Positions 10,164 through 18,101 of a DNA stretch of 36,897 nt are shown piece after piece. The DNA comes from Kofleriaceae bacterium (GTDB lineage: Bacteria > Myxococcota_A > Polyangia > Haliangiales > Haliangiaceae): NCBI GenBank assembly GCA_013368795.1, contig JABFXX010000391.1, positions 1 to 36,897 on the forward strand, read 5' to 3'. The notes under the pieces are model-generated. The model worked only from the letters and a program-made list of their open reading frames with translations, ran no database searches and was not told the origin of the DNA. The stretch's first letter is position 1, and the number at the start of each line of letters is the position of its first letter. A program made the position numbers and the translations under genes.

Positions 10164-11081
10164 TCAGAACTCGTAACCGACGCTGGCGTTGACGCCCCAG
10201 CGGTTCATGCCGGCGTTCGGATCGGCGGCGTCGAACACGAAGCCGTCGTCGCCGCCGCTCCGCTCGGTGAGATTCTCGAATGCGGACGCGCGGAACTCGC
10301 CGCGCAGATCGACGAGCAGGCCGTTCACGTGGCCGGCGACGCCGATGCCGACCGGCACCTCGAGCACGTCGTCGCTGTTCGCGACGTCGGAGACGTTGGG
10401 GCCGCTGTGGCGCACGTTGTAATGCCGCCACGCCGCGCCGGCGTACACGAACGGCGTCACCGCCTCGCCGGGAAGCGCGTTGAGACGCAGCGCGCCCTGC
10501 GCACCGTTGCCGACGAGCATCGCGTCCTGATCGAGGCCGAGCGCGTCGATCGACTGCGCCGAGCCGATGTACGAGACCTCGGCGGCGAACGGCGTCCGCG
10601 TGCCGAGCGTCAGCCGCACGTCCCACTCGCCGCCGACGTTCGTGGCGCCGCGAAGCGTGTCGTTCGTGAAGCCACCGGCGCCGCCGCCTGCCGTGATACC
10701 GATGCCCATCGCGTCGGACGTCGAGTAGGGATATTCCTCTGCGTTCGTCTGGGCGGCGGGCGTGTACGCGGGCGTCGTGACGACCGTGGTCTGGGCCTCC
10801 GCGCCGACCTGCTCGTTTGCCGGCGCCGTCGAGCTCGCCGGATCGGTCGTGCTCTGGCCGGTACGATCGATGACATTGCCCTCGCGGGTGATGCCTCCGC
10901 TGTTCGAGTTCGTCTCCGTCGGTCCTGCCTGGTTCGAAGTGTCGGAGTTGTTCGTGTTCGTGTCGGAGTTTGAAGTGTCGGGCTGCTGCTGATCGCCGGA
11001 CGTCGCCGGCGATTGCGCGACGGCCGTGCTCGCGAACGCCAATCCGGCGGCGAACGTCGCGCTGAAAACGAGTCTCGTCAT
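10164..11081 (-). CDS. Predicted outer-membrane beta-barrel protein
   Basis: A 305-residue exported protein. A signal peptide (1-22, ending AVAQ) is followed by a low-complexity Asp/Asn/Ser/Thr-rich linker (about 25-120), then a C-terminal domain of alternating strands such as EWDVRLTLGTRTPFAAEVSYIG. The last residue is Phe (SVGYEF), the usual outer-membrane barrel signature. Function is unknown; an OmpW/opacity-type porin or surface barrel is likely. The ATG at 11081 has GAGGAGG eight bases upstream, which settles the start against a longer open frame. Confidence 0.82.
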   Translation of the reverse strand: MTRLVFSATFAAGLAFASTAVAQSPATSGDQQQPDTSNSDTNTNNSDTSNQAGPTETNSNSGGITREGNVIDRTGQSTTDPASSTAPANEQVGAEAQTTVVTTPAYTPAAQTNAEEYPYSTSDAMGIGITAGGGAGGFTNDTLRGATNVGGEWDVRLTLGTRTPFAAEVSYIGSAQSIDALGLDQDAMLVGNGAQGALRLNALPGEAVTPFVYAGAAWRHYNVRHSGPNVSDVANSDDVLEVPVGIGVAGHVNGLLVDLRGEFRASAFENLTERSGGDDGFVFDAADPNAGMNRWGVNASVGYEF

Positions 11082-11191
11082 AAGGGTCCTCCTCAACCAT
11101 GCGTGAGCACCGTGCGTGCCACACCGGCGTGAGTGCACCCGTGTTCAGCAGATGATCGACGAGGCCTCGCTCGTCGTCAGAATTCGCAACG

Positions 11192-11578
11192 TCAGTGCAG
11201 CAGCGAGTAGACGACGATCGTCAGCAGCGAGCCGGCGAGCGACTTGAGAAAGCCAGAGCTCTCGTCGGGAACGCCCAGAGGTACGGTCGTCGGACGTTCG
11301 CTGTCGATCCAGACGTGGAACGCCTTGTCGCTGCCGTTCGCCGCCATGATCACCTCGCCGGTTCCGATCGGGACGCCCTCGATCACGACGCGCTCGGTGT
11401 GAGCGTCCTCGACGACGAGCGTCCCGTTCACCGAGACCATCACGCCCGACGCCGGCTGCGCGAGTGCGAGGATCAGGGTCCCCGTCGGAGTATCGGGCTG
11501 CGACGGGAATCGCGCTCGAACGTCCTTCGCACATCCGGCCACCAAGCACATCACCAGCACGAACCACTTCACGCTCAT
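11192..11578 (-). CDS. Small predicted lipoprotein, function unknown
   Basis: A 128-residue protein starting [16 protein letters not shown], a lipoprotein signal with lipobox VAGC (Cys15). The middle resembles a PEGA-like beta-sandwich (strands [39 protein letters not shown]), a domain common in myxobacterial surface lipoproteins, and the protein ends with a hydrophobic helix ([12 protein letters not shown]). The much longer open frame on this strand is the antisense shadow of dapL. The gene is divergent from dapL, with only 48 bases between starts. Confidence 0.65.
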   Translation of the reverse strand: MSVKWFVLVMCLVAGCAKDVRARFPSQPDTPTGTLILALAQPASGVMVSVNGTLVVEDAHTERVVIEGVPIGTGEVIMAANGSDKAFHVWIDSERPTTVPLGVPDESSGFLKSLAGSLLTIVVYSLLH

Positions 11579-11626
11579 CAGACGAACGCTGGCCACGAAA
11601 CGGTTGCTCGGATACCTTCCCGCGCG

Positions 11627-12859
11627 ATGGCCCGTATCAACGAGCACTACGCGAAGCTCCCCGCGAGCTACCTGTTTCCCGAGATCGGTCGGCGTGTTCG
11701 CGCCTATCAAGCCGCGCATCCCGACGCCAAGGTGATCCGCCTCGGCATCGGCGATGTCACCGAGCCGCTCGCGCCGGCGATCACCGAAGCGATGCACGCG
11801 GCCGTGGACGAGATGGGCAAGCGCGAGACGTTCCACGGCTACGGCCCGGAGCAGGGTTACGACTTCCTGGTCGAGGCGATCCGCCAGAACGACTACGCGG
11901 CGCGTGGTGTCGACATCGCCGCCGACGAGATCTTCGTCAGCGACGGTAGCAAGTGCGATAGCGGCAACATCCAGGAGATCTTTGCGCTCGGTGCGCGCAT
12001 CGCGGTCACCGATCCGGTCTATCCGGTCTACGTCGACTCGAACGTGATGGCGGGCCGCACCGCCGCCGCGGGTCCCGACGGTCGCTACCCCGGCTTCACG
12101 TACCTCGTCGGCACCGAGGCCAACGGCTTCCAGCCGGAGCCGCCGGCCGAGCCGGTCGATGTCGTCTACCTGTGCTCGCCGAACAACCCGACGGGCACGG
12201 TCGCGACGCGCGCGCAGCTCGAGCGCTGGGTCGCGTGGGCGAAGGCGAATGACTCGATCATCCTGTTCGACGCCGCGTACGAGTCGTACATCTCCGATCC
12301 GTCGCTGCCGCGTTCGATCTACGAGATCCCGGGCGCGAAGGACGTCGCGCTCGAGCTGCGCAGCTTCTCCAAGCGCGCGGGCTTCACCGGCGTGCGCTGC
12401 GCGTTCATGGTCGTGCCGAAGGGCGTGACCGGCGTCGATCCGTCGGGCAAGCGCGTCGCGCTGAACGCGCTGTGGGCGCGCCGTCACACGACGAAGTTCA
12501 ACGGTGCGTCGTACGTCGTGCAGCGCGGTGCCGCGGCGGCGTACTCGCCGGCGGGCCTCGAGCAGACGAACGCGCAGATCGCGTTCTACATGGAGAACGC
12601 GCGCCTCCTGCGCGAGAGCCTCGGCGCCGCGGGCTTCACGATCTTCGGCGGTGTGCACGCGCCGTATCTGTGGATCCGCACGACCGGCGGCGCGTCGAGC
12701 TGGGACTTCTTCGATCAGCTGCTCACCAAGGCGCAGGTCGTCGGTACGCCGGGCGCCGGCTTCGGTCCCGCGGGCGAGGGCTACTTCCGTCTCTCCGCGT
12801 TCAACTCGCGCGCGAACATCGAGGAAGCGATCGGCCGAATTCGCAAGGCGTTCGGCTAG
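11627..12859 (+). CDS. dapL: LL-diaminopimelate aminotransferase
   Basis: A 410-residue PLP-dependent class I/II aminotransferase. DapL converts tetrahydrodipicolinate and glutamate directly into LL-diaminopimelate for lysine and peptidoglycan synthesis. Family markers: N-terminal [60 protein letters not shown], and [13 protein letters not shown] with the PLP-binding Lys. The length matches the family (about 410). The ATG at 11627 opens [12 protein letters not shown], the normal N-terminus; the frame upstream of it is non-coding. Confidence 0.96.
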   Translation: MARINEHYAKLPASYLFPEIGRRVRAYQAAHPDAKVIRLGIGDVTEPLAPAITEAMHAAVDEMGKRETFHGYGPEQGYDFLVEAIRQNDYAARGVDIAADEIFVSDGSKCDSGNIQEIFALGARIAVTDPVYPVYVDSNVMAGRTAAAGPDGRYPGFTYLVGTEANGFQPEPPAEPVDVVYLCSPNNPTGTVATRAQLERWVAWAKANDSIILFDAAYESYISDPSLPRSIYEIPGAKDVALELRSFSKRAGFTGVRCAFMVVPKGVTGVDPSGKRVALNALWARRHTTKFNGASYVVQRGAAAAYSPAGLEQTNAQIAFYMENARLLRESLGAAGFTIFGGVHAPYLWIRTTGGASSWDFFDQLLTKAQVVGTPGAGFGPAGEGYFRLSAFNSRANIEEAIGRIRKAFG

Positions 12860-12954
12860 CGTGCCGGTTCGCACGGCATCGTGCGCCTGAATCTGCGTAA
12901 CGCCTCGTTGCGCAGGACGTCATGCTGGCATCCGGTTCGCAACATGTTCGGTAC

Positions 12955-13200
12955 ATGAGCACCGAGAAAAAGATCAGAGACCGGATCGACGATGCTGCGG
13001 ACAAGGTGAAAGACGGAGTCTCCAAGGTCGCCGACAAGGCGGACGACGCGCGCGAGCGCCGCGAGGAGAGCCGAGAGAAGGCCGGCGATAAGGCCGAGGA
13101 TCTCAGCGATCGCGCGGGCGACAAGATCCGCGAGGCCGGCCGCAAGGTCGGTGGCGCGGTCGAGCGCGCCGGCGAGAAGGTCAAAGACAAGCTCGACTGA
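12955..13200 (+). CDS. Small highly charged LEA-like/CsbD-like protein
   Basis: An 81-residue, extremely charged protein with no hydrophobic core: lysine, aspartate, arginine, glutamate and alanine dominate. It shows a rough 11-residue periodicity with repeated AxDKxxDAxD / AGDKxxE units, as in group 3 LEA and related stress proteins. Such proteins form amphipathic helices on drying and are linked to desiccation or osmotic tolerance. The ATG at 12955 gives MSTEKKIRDRI; an upstream ATG would add 11 unlike residues. No operon partner is evident. Confidence 0.7.
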   Translation: MSTEKKIRDRIDDAADKVKDGVSKVADKADDARERREESREKAGDKAEDLSDRAGDKIREAGRKVGGAVERAGEKVKDKLD

Positions 13201-13244
13201 TCTGCTCGACAACCGAGTGCCCCGGTTCGGTTAGCATGTGAGAC

Positions 13245-13706
13245 ATGCGTGCCGCCGGGGTTCTTGTCGTGTTCGCACTGGCCGCTTGCGGCGGCGACGA
13301 TGGCGGATCGAGCGGCGGCGATGCCGCGCACGAGGTCTGCGTCAGCGAGACCAATCGGCTGCGCGAGATGAACGGCAAGCCGGCGCTCGCGCATTCACCG
13401 GAGCTCGAGGCCTACGCCGATGAGGGCGCGATGGTCGACTTCGACAGCCAGCCGCACTCGCACTTCGGTTCGACCGGCGGCGGCGGCATCGCGTTCGCCG
13501 AGAACGAATGCCCGCAGCAGGGCAACTGGCGCTTGCCGGCCGGCGGCGACATGAGCGCGCTCGTCGTCCAGTGCATCGCCGCGTTCTACGACGAGGGCCC
13601 GGGCGGCGGTCACTACGACAACATGATGAGCAACAACACGAAGCTCGGTTGCGGCATCTATCAGGTCGATACGCGCGTCACGATCGTGCAGGACTACGGG
13701 CGATGA
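13245..13706 (+). CDS. CAP/SCP-domain lipoprotein
   Basis: A 153-residue lipoprotein with lipobox LAAC (Cys15) and a Gly/Asp-rich linker. A small CAP (CRISP/SCP-like) domain follows, recognised by ETNRLREMNGKPALAHSPELEAYA, an H-S-H-F motif, AFAEN, and GGGHYDNMMSNNTKLGCGI. The usual CAP residues (His near HSH, Glu in AEN, His in GHYDN) are present. The biochemical role of bacterial CAP lipoproteins is mostly unknown. The TGA overlaps the ATG of the hydrolase gene that follows (ATGA at 13703-13706), so the two are coupled. Confidence 0.85.
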   Translation: MRAAGVLVVFALAACGGDDGGSSGGDAAHEVCVSETNRLREMNGKPALAHSPELEAYADEGAMVDFDSQPHSHFGSTGGGGIAFAENECPQQGNWRLPAGGDMSALVVQCIAAFYDEGPGGGHYDNMMSNNTKLGCGIYQVDTRVTIVQDYGR

Positions 13707-14449
13707 AGTGGTCGGTCGAGCAGGGCCTGAGCGTCCGCCGCACCGGCGCGGGGCCGCGCATCGTGTGGATTCATGGCCTCGGCGAGTCGTCGGTCAGCTT
13801 CGAGCCGGTGCTCGCGAAGCTGCCCGGCTACGAGCACGTCCTCGTCGACATGCCCGGCTACGGCCGCGCGACGTGGCCCGACGCTCCGCTCGGCCTGCCC
13901 GCGCTCGCCGATCACCTCGCCGCATGGCTGCCCGCCGACTCGGTCGTGATCGGCCACTCGATGGGCGGTGTGCTCGCGACGCTGATCGCCGAGCGTACGC
14001 GCGTCCGCGGCGTCGTCGACATCGACGGCAACCTGACGCGCGGCGACTGCACGTTCAGCGCGCAGGCGCAGGCGTACTCGGAGGACGAGTTCGTCGCCCA
14101 CGGGTTCGCGGCGATGCGCGCGAAGGTCTACGCCGACGGTGCGACGCGCCCCGAGCTGCGCACGTACCACGCGGCGATGTGCTTCGCGTCGCCGCAGGTG
14201 TTTCACCGCCATGCGTGCGAGCTCGTCGAGATGTCGAGCGCGGGCACGCTCGGTGCGCAGCTCGCGGCGCTCGCGGTGCCGAAGCTGTTCGTCGCCGGTG
14301 TGCCCGACGGCATCTGCGCGGAGAGCCGCGCGCTGCTCGATCGGCTCGGCGTGCGCTGGGCTGGCATCGAGCCGGCGGGCCACTGGGTGTATCTCGATCA
14401 GCTCGAGAGGTTCGTGGCCGAGGTCGATCGCTTCATGCAATCGCTCTGA
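13703..14449 (+). CDS. Alpha/beta hydrolase
   Basis: A 248-residue alpha/beta hydrolase fold protein. The oxyanion-hole motif is WIHGLGES, the nucleophile elbow is GHSMGG (Ser near 92), the acid is probably the Asp in GVPDGI, and the catalytic His is in PAGHWVYLD. No signal peptide, so cytoplasmic. The substrate cannot be told from sequence. It overlaps the CAP-domain gene by four bases and is probably co-transcribed with it. The upstream extension of the open frame is out-of-frame read-through of that gene. Confidence 0.87.
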   Translation: MKWSVEQGLSVRRTGAGPRIVWIHGLGESSVSFEPVLAKLPGYEHVLVDMPGYGRATWPDAPLGLPALADHLAAWLPADSVVIGHSMGGVLATLIAERTRVRGVVDIDGNLTRGDCTFSAQAQAYSEDEFVAHGFAAMRAKVYADGATRPELRTYHAAMCFASPQVFHRHACELVEMSSAGTLGAQLAALAVPKLFVAGVPDGICAESRALLDRLGVRWAGIEPAGHWVYLDQLERFVAEVDRFMQSL

Positions 14450-14512
14450 GCGATGCACCGAGGCTCGGCAATGGCACGCGCGATGCTGCCCGTATGACTC
14501 CGAGAGGCCGCC

Positions 14513-14704
14513 ATGGCGAAAGCGAAGCAACCCAGGACAGAGAAGCGGGCCGAGCCGACGACCAAGCCGTCGACCAAGCCGACCCGCGACAGGATCGATC
14601 GCAGCTCTGAAGCAGCCGTCGAGCACAGCCCGATCAGCCGGCACGTGCCGGGGGCCGAGGCGATTCCGACGCGTCGGACCGTCGACTCGCGCCGGCGTTC
14701 ATGA
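14513..14704 (+). CDS. Small basic protein, hypothetical
   Basis: A possible 63-residue protein rich in Lys, Arg, Thr and Pro, with the repeat TKPSTKPTRD. The ATG has GAGAGG about six bases upstream. It has no domain I recognise and looks disordered. It lies in the gap between the hydrolase gene and the convergent mtgA gene. It may be real or only a chance open frame in GC-rich DNA. Confidence 0.35.
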   Translation: MAKAKQPRTEKRAEPTTKPSTKPTRDRIDRSSEAAVEHSPISRHVPGAEAIPTRRTVDSRRRS

Positions 14705-14735
14705 AGCCATCGGAGCGATGGTCGTTGCGAAACAG

Positions 14736-15845
14736 CTAGAGCGCGCCGTCGCTCGGCGTCGTCGGGGGTGTCGTCTCGGGCGGCATCGGATCAGCGCGCG
14801 GCGCGGTAGATGACTCTGCGGCTGGCGGCTCCGCCGGCGGCTCGGGGGGCGGGGCCTTCGCAGCTGGCGGCTCGGAGGTAGGCGGCGCAGATCCGGAAGG
14901 TGCAGTTGCAGGTGCAGGTGCTGGAGACGCGGAGTCCGGGCGAACCCTGGCTTCCTTCGCACCGACCTCGTCGAGTGCCTGGCGCTCCTGCGCGGCGTTG
15001 ACGAGGCCCTGCATGCGGAACAGGCGAATGAGCCGCACGGCTTTCCTCGTCAGCTCCTCGCTGTGCACGTTCGGCGCACGCTTGAACGGGTTGGGTAGCG
15101 CGATCGCGAGCCGCGCGGCCTCCGACGCCGTCAGCGACTGCGCGCCATGACCGAACCACTTCCTCGCGGCGGCCTCGGCGCCGAACACGCCATCGCCCCA
15201 CTCGGCGATGTTCAGATACAGCTCGAGGATGCGCTGCTTCGACAGGTTGTCCTCGAGCGCGAACGCGATCAGCATCTCGCGCGCCTTGCGGATGAGGCTC
15301 CGCGACGGCGACAGGTAGAGGTTCTTCGCCAGCTGCTGCGTGATCGTGCTGCCGCCGACCGAGAAGTCGCCGTTCTCGAGGTTGCGATCGAACGCCTTCT
15401 CGAGCGCATCCCAGTCGACGCCCTCGTGCGTGTAGAACCGCGCGTCCTCGGAGTAGATGACGGCGGCGCGCAGGTAGCGCGAGATCTTGCCGAGCGGCCG
15501 CCACTCCCATTTCAGATCGAACGCCTTACCGTCTGCGCGCGCTTGCTCGCGGCGCAGGTCGATGAACGCGGTCGACGTCGGGTTCTCGTTGGCCAGCCGC
15601 GCGGTGTTCGGGATCGAGCACCAGAGCGCGAGCAGACCGACCGCGACCAGCACCAGCAATGCCTCGGCGGCCATCCTTCCGCGCCGGAACCAGCGGCCGG
15701 CGGCACGAGCTCCGGAGCCACTCGGCGGGCGACCTCCGGAGCCGCTCGGCGCACGACCACCACGCGCGGTCGAGGCACGCTTCGGCCGCACCGATGACGT
15801 CGAGGACGCCGGCGGAGGCGAGGACGTGCGCCGGCGCGTCGCCAT
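14736..15845 (-). CDS. mtgA: Monofunctional biosynthetic peptidoglycan transglycosylase (GT51)
   Basis: A 369-residue membrane-anchored glycosyltransferase that polymerises lipid II into glycan strands. It has an Arg/Ser/Gly-rich cytoplasmic N-terminus (1-55), one membrane helix (about 58-76), then the GT51 domain with its motifs: EDARFYTHEGVDW (catalytic Glu), GGSTITQQLAKNL, KAREMLIAFALE and KQRILELYLN. After the domain comes a Pro/Ala/Glu-rich tail of about 80 residues, which is long for this family. The ATG at 15845 opens MATRRRTSS; an open frame extends further but is antisense to the next gene. Confidence 0.92.
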   Translation of the reverse strand: MATRRRTSSPPPASSTSSVRPKRASTARGGRAPSGSGGRPPSGSGARAAGRWFRRGRMAAEALLVLVAVGLLALWCSIPNTARLANENPTSTAFIDLRREQARADGKAFDLKWEWRPLGKISRYLRAAVIYSEDARFYTHEGVDWDALEKAFDRNLENGDFSVGGSTITQQLAKNLYLSPSRSLIRKAREMLIAFALEDNLSKQRILELYLNIAEWGDGVFGAEAAARKWFGHGAQSLTASEAARLAIALPNPFKRAPNVHSEELTRKAVRLIRLFRMQGLVNAAQERQALDEVGAKEARVRPDSASPAPAPATAPSGSAPPTSEPPAAKAPPPEPPAEPPAAESSTAPRADPMPPETTPPTTPSDGAL

Positions 15846-15921
15846 GGCCCGATGATATGCCGGTCGCGCGCATCGTCGAAATTCGCGATCACCCTGGGCG
15901 AAATTCGGGCGTTCCCGAGGG

Positions 15922-16929
15922 ATGCGGTATCGTTTTTTCGTGAGGGCCGTCGCCATCGTGAACGGCAACGCACGCCGGTTGCGCGGCAAGCTCCGCGCGC
16001 AGCTCGAGCGCGCGTTGCCCGGCGCCGTGCGCTTCACGAGCTCGCTGGACGAGGCGCGGTCGACGATCCGCGCCGAGATCCGCCGCGGCGTCGATCTCGT
16101 CATCCTCGGCGGGGGCGACGGCACCGTCGTGATGGGCCTGACGCTGCTCGGCGAGGCGTGTCGCGGCGCCGGGCGGCCGGAGCCCGCGATCGGCGTCCTG
16201 CGCCTGGGCTCGGGCAACGCGATCGCCGATGCGGCCGTGGCGAGCGAGGACGTCGTGGAGGATCTCGCGCGGCTCGCGCGCGGCGGCGGCACGCGGCGAT
16301 CGCTGCCGATGCTCGAGGTACTCGGCGTGCGCGCGCCGTTCGTCGGCATGGGCGTCGATGCGCAGCTGCTCGAGGATCACCAGGCGGTCGATCGCGTCGT
16401 CGATCGTGTCCCGGTCGCGAGGCGCCTGCTCGGCGGCGCGAGTCGCTATGCGCTGTCGGTCGCGCTCCGCTCGGTGCCGCGATTCGCTGCCGGGGCGAGG
16501 CCGCACGCGATCGTCACGAACCTCGGCTCACCCGCGATCGAGATGGCGAGGCTCGGGCCGACCGGCCGCGAGGAGCCCGCCGGGCAGATGCTGTGGAAGG
16601 GCGCCTGCACCTTGGTCGCCGGCGGTACGATTCCATTCTTCGGATTCGGATTGAAGATGTTCGCATTCGCGAGCTCGCGCACTGGCAAGTTCCATTTGCG
16701 CTGTGGTGATGCGGGCTTGTTCGAGATCATGCGCAGCACGCCGGCGGCGTTTCGCGGCGAGTACTTCTCGGAGCACGTCACCGACTTCCTGTGCGATCGC
16801 GTCGGGATCCAGCTGGATCAGGAGGCGGCGGTCGAGGCGGGCGGCGAGCTGCTAGGTCGGCGGAACCACGTGGAGCTCGCGCTCGGCAAGCCGATCACGC
16901 TGGTCGCGTTAGAGAGCTCTCCACGATGA
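15922..16929 (+). CDS. Diacylglycerol kinase-like lipid kinase family protein
   Basis: A 335-residue DAGK-catalytic-domain protein (LCB5/YegS superfamily). The nucleotide-binding GGGDGT motif is present (VILGGGDGTVVMG), with AIGVLRLGSGNA behind it, as in this superfamily. These enzymes phosphorylate diacylglycerol or a related lipid at the membrane. The ATG at 15922 is used here; a GTG at 15940 (VRAVAIVNGNARRL) would start closer to the first strand of the domain and is a good alternative. The gene is divergent from mtgA. Confidence 0.85.
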   Translation: MRYRFFVRAVAIVNGNARRLRGKLRAQLERALPGAVRFTSSLDEARSTIRAEIRRGVDLVILGGGDGTVVMGLTLLGEACRGAGRPEPAIGVLRLGSGNAIADAAVASEDVVEDLARLARGGGTRRSLPMLEVLGVRAPFVGMGVDAQLLEDHQAVDRVVDRVPVARRLLGGASRYALSVALRSVPRFAAGARPHAIVTNLGSPAIEMARLGPTGREEPAGQMLWKGACTLVAGGTIPFFGFGLKMFAFASSRTGKFHLRCGDAGLFEIMRSTPAAFRGEYFSEHVTDFLCDRVGIQLDQEAAVEAGGELLGRRNHVELALGKPITLVALESSPR

Positions 16930-16977
16930 CGGAACCAAAGGCGCAATGCACGTTTGCAATTCTCGTCGAGAAATCGT

Positions 16978-17006
16978 TTGACAGATCGTTCGAGCGCGGT
17001 TATTCG
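16978..17006 (+). promoter_or_regulatory. Sigma-70-type promoter for the tRNA array
   Basis: TTGACA at 16978-16983, a 17-base spacer and TATTCG at 17001-17006. The -35 box is a perfect consensus and the spacer is ideal; the -10 box matches moderately. Transcription would start near 17013 and run into the tRNA array. No other plus-strand gene lies between, so this is the best candidate for the array promoter. Confidence 0.6.
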
Positions 17007-17207
17007 TCTATTCACTTCGGAACTCGTGTCGTGAGGAAACTCGACCTACATAACCAGCCGCAAGGCGCCGCGAATGCCGCGACGATGAGCCTGATCCCCT
17101 CGTGGATCGAGCGTCGTTATGGCTTTAGCTGCCCGTCGGTCGGTCTCGATACGGGTACCCGGGAGGCCACTTCCCACGGATGACGTGAACCACACGTCTA
17201 CGTGACG

Positions 17208-17237
17208 GAGGGCCGCCCGGGAAACCAGGCGGCCCTC
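17208..17237 (+). other. Perfect 10-bp hairpin in the array leader
   Basis: GAGGGCCGCC at 17208-17217 pairs perfectly with GGCGGCCCTC at 17228-17237 around a 10-base loop. The sequence after it (TTCGCG) has no T-run. It could be a weak terminator or attenuator, or a processing site for the array transcript. Confidence 0.5.
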
Positions 17238-17476
17238 TTCGCGTTTCGGGCTTTCGGTCGTCGTTCTGGCCGAACCACAACTACTGATTTGCGACTCGCG
17301 ATCTGAATTCAGATCTCGAATCGCGAGAGGTGCAACCGCGTAACAGGCGGATGCATCGCGGCCCGAGGTGCGCCCTGCGCACGGCGGTCCGGACGATCTC
17401 TGACAACTGAAGATGATGACGATGATGATCTGGCGCCGCGTGCGTGCTCGCCTAAAGCACCGCGCGGCGCTCGTAT

Positions 17477-17549
17477 CCCACTCTTGCGTAGTTGGTCTGC
17501 GCGCCTGGCTGAAGCCCGGGAGGTTCTGGTTCGATTCCAGAGGGTGGGA
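17477..17549 (+). tRNA. tRNA-Phe(GAA)
   Basis: Cloverleaf drawn by eye: acceptor CCCACTC/GGGTGGG, D stem of three pairs with a GG-containing loop, anticodon stem CCTGG/CCGGG with loop CTGAAGC (anticodon GAA), and T arm TCTGG/CCAGA with loop TTCGATT. Discriminator A at 17549, and CCA is encoded directly after it (17550-17552). First tRNA of the array. Confidence 0.88.
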
Positions 17550-17563
17550 CCCAAGACTGTCGC

Positions 17564-17636
17564 GGGCTCGTAGCAAAACTGGATTGCAACGGACTCTTAC
17601 TCCGCCACGACGTCGGTTCGAATCCGACCGGGCCCA
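17564..17636 (+). tRNA. tRNA-Lys(CTT)
   Basis: Acceptor GGGCTCG/CGGGCCC, D stem GCAA/TTGC, anticodon loop CTCTTAC (CTT) on a stem ACGGA/TCCGC with one mismatch at its base, T arm GTCGG/CCGAC with loop TTCGAAT. Discriminator A; CCA not encoded. Fifteen bases after tRNA-Phe. Confidence 0.87.
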
Positions 17637-17714
17637 CGCGATGAGTCATCGGACGCAGCAGCGCTGCCCACGGTGACTCGAGTAACGAAGGTGCTGGCCC
17701 TGCGGCACCACCAA

Positions 17715-17783
17715 GCTGGTGCGTCCAGGTGACAGGTCAGTACGCCACACTGACACAGGCCGGTTCGACTCCGGTCACCAGCT
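17715..17783 (+). tRNA. tRNA-Gly(GCC), reduced D arm
   Basis: Acceptor GCTGGTG/CACCAGC with CCA encoded (17784-17786). The D arm is reduced to GTC/GAC around a five-base loop CAGGT. The anticodon arm GTCAGT/ACTGAC has loop ACGCCAC, giving anticodon GCC with C instead of U at position 33. T arm GCCGG/CCGGT, loop TTCGACT. Discriminator T. The small D arm is unlike a standard bacterial tRNA-Gly. Confidence 0.75.
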
Positions 17784-17853
17784 CCACGATCGAATCGATC
17801 GAATCACGCGGATGCCCCAACCGTCCGTTCGATCCGACCACCTCGATCGGCCT

Positions 17854-17925
17854 GCCCTCGTAGCACAACGGTAGTGCAGCGGTCCCGTAAACCGCCAGGC
17901 GGAAGTTCGAATCTTCTCGAGGGCT
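17854..17925 (+). tRNA. tRNA-Thr(CGT)
   Basis: Acceptor GCCCTCG/CGAGGGC, D stem GCAC/GTGC, anticodon stem GCGGT/ACCGC with loop CCCGTAA (anticodon CGT, C at position 33), T arm GGAAG/CTTCT with loop TTCGAAT. Discriminator T, CCA not encoded. It is the last tRNA before the Ro60 gene. Confidence 0.85.
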
Positions 17926-18065
17926 CGAGCTCTCTCGTTCGTCAGCGCAGCGAGGCTGCTGCCTGGTCGAGAGAATCGCCCGCGACTCGCGCAGCTCGCG
18001 CGACTCGCGCGGCGTCGGCACGCGCTGAAGGCAAGGCGCTGCCGTCTCACCTCTTCATTCATCGC

Positions 18066-18091
18066 GCCCACAGTTGCGTGGGCCGGAAAGG
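18066..18091 (+). promoter_or_regulatory. Hairpin and ribosome-binding site before the Ro60 gene
   Basis: GCCCAC (18066-18071) pairs with GTGGGC (18078-18083). The ribosome site GGAAAGG (18085-18091) begins two bases later, ten bases before the ATG. The stem's 3' side reads GGGCCGG, close to the GGGCCGA strand in the tRNA-Y hybrids downstream, but the opposite strand lacks the matching UUG. A role in Ro60 autoregulation is speculative. Confidence 0.4.
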
Positions 18092-18101
18092 CTCTCGTGC
18101 C

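Larger units (their letters stand above)
16930..17476 (+). other. Intergenic region and presumed leader of the tRNA array
   Basis: I see no convincing protein gene here. It contains a good promoter (16978-17006) and a perfect 10-base-pair hairpin (17208-17237). A second inverted repeat lies near 17295-17327 (CTCGCGAT...ATCGCGAG around a CTGAATTCAG palindrome). A smaller hairpin near 17252-17276 pairs TTCGGTC with GGCCGAA. The roughly 460 bases between the promoter and the first tRNA may be an untranslated leader or carry another small RNA. Base composition is less GC-rich here than in the flanking genes. Confidence 0.5.

Noticed and set aside
16791-17183. A 130-residue plus-strand open frame after the lipid kinase start
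   Set aside because: Its first half is out-of-frame translation of the kinase gene and the rest crosses the array promoter; no ribosome site or domain.
17790-17850. A possible further tRNA between tRNA-Gly and tRNA-Thr
   Set aside because: CGATCGA/TCGATCG could form an outer stem and GTTCGAT resembles a T loop, but only about 42 bases lie inside and no D or anticodon arm can be drawn.
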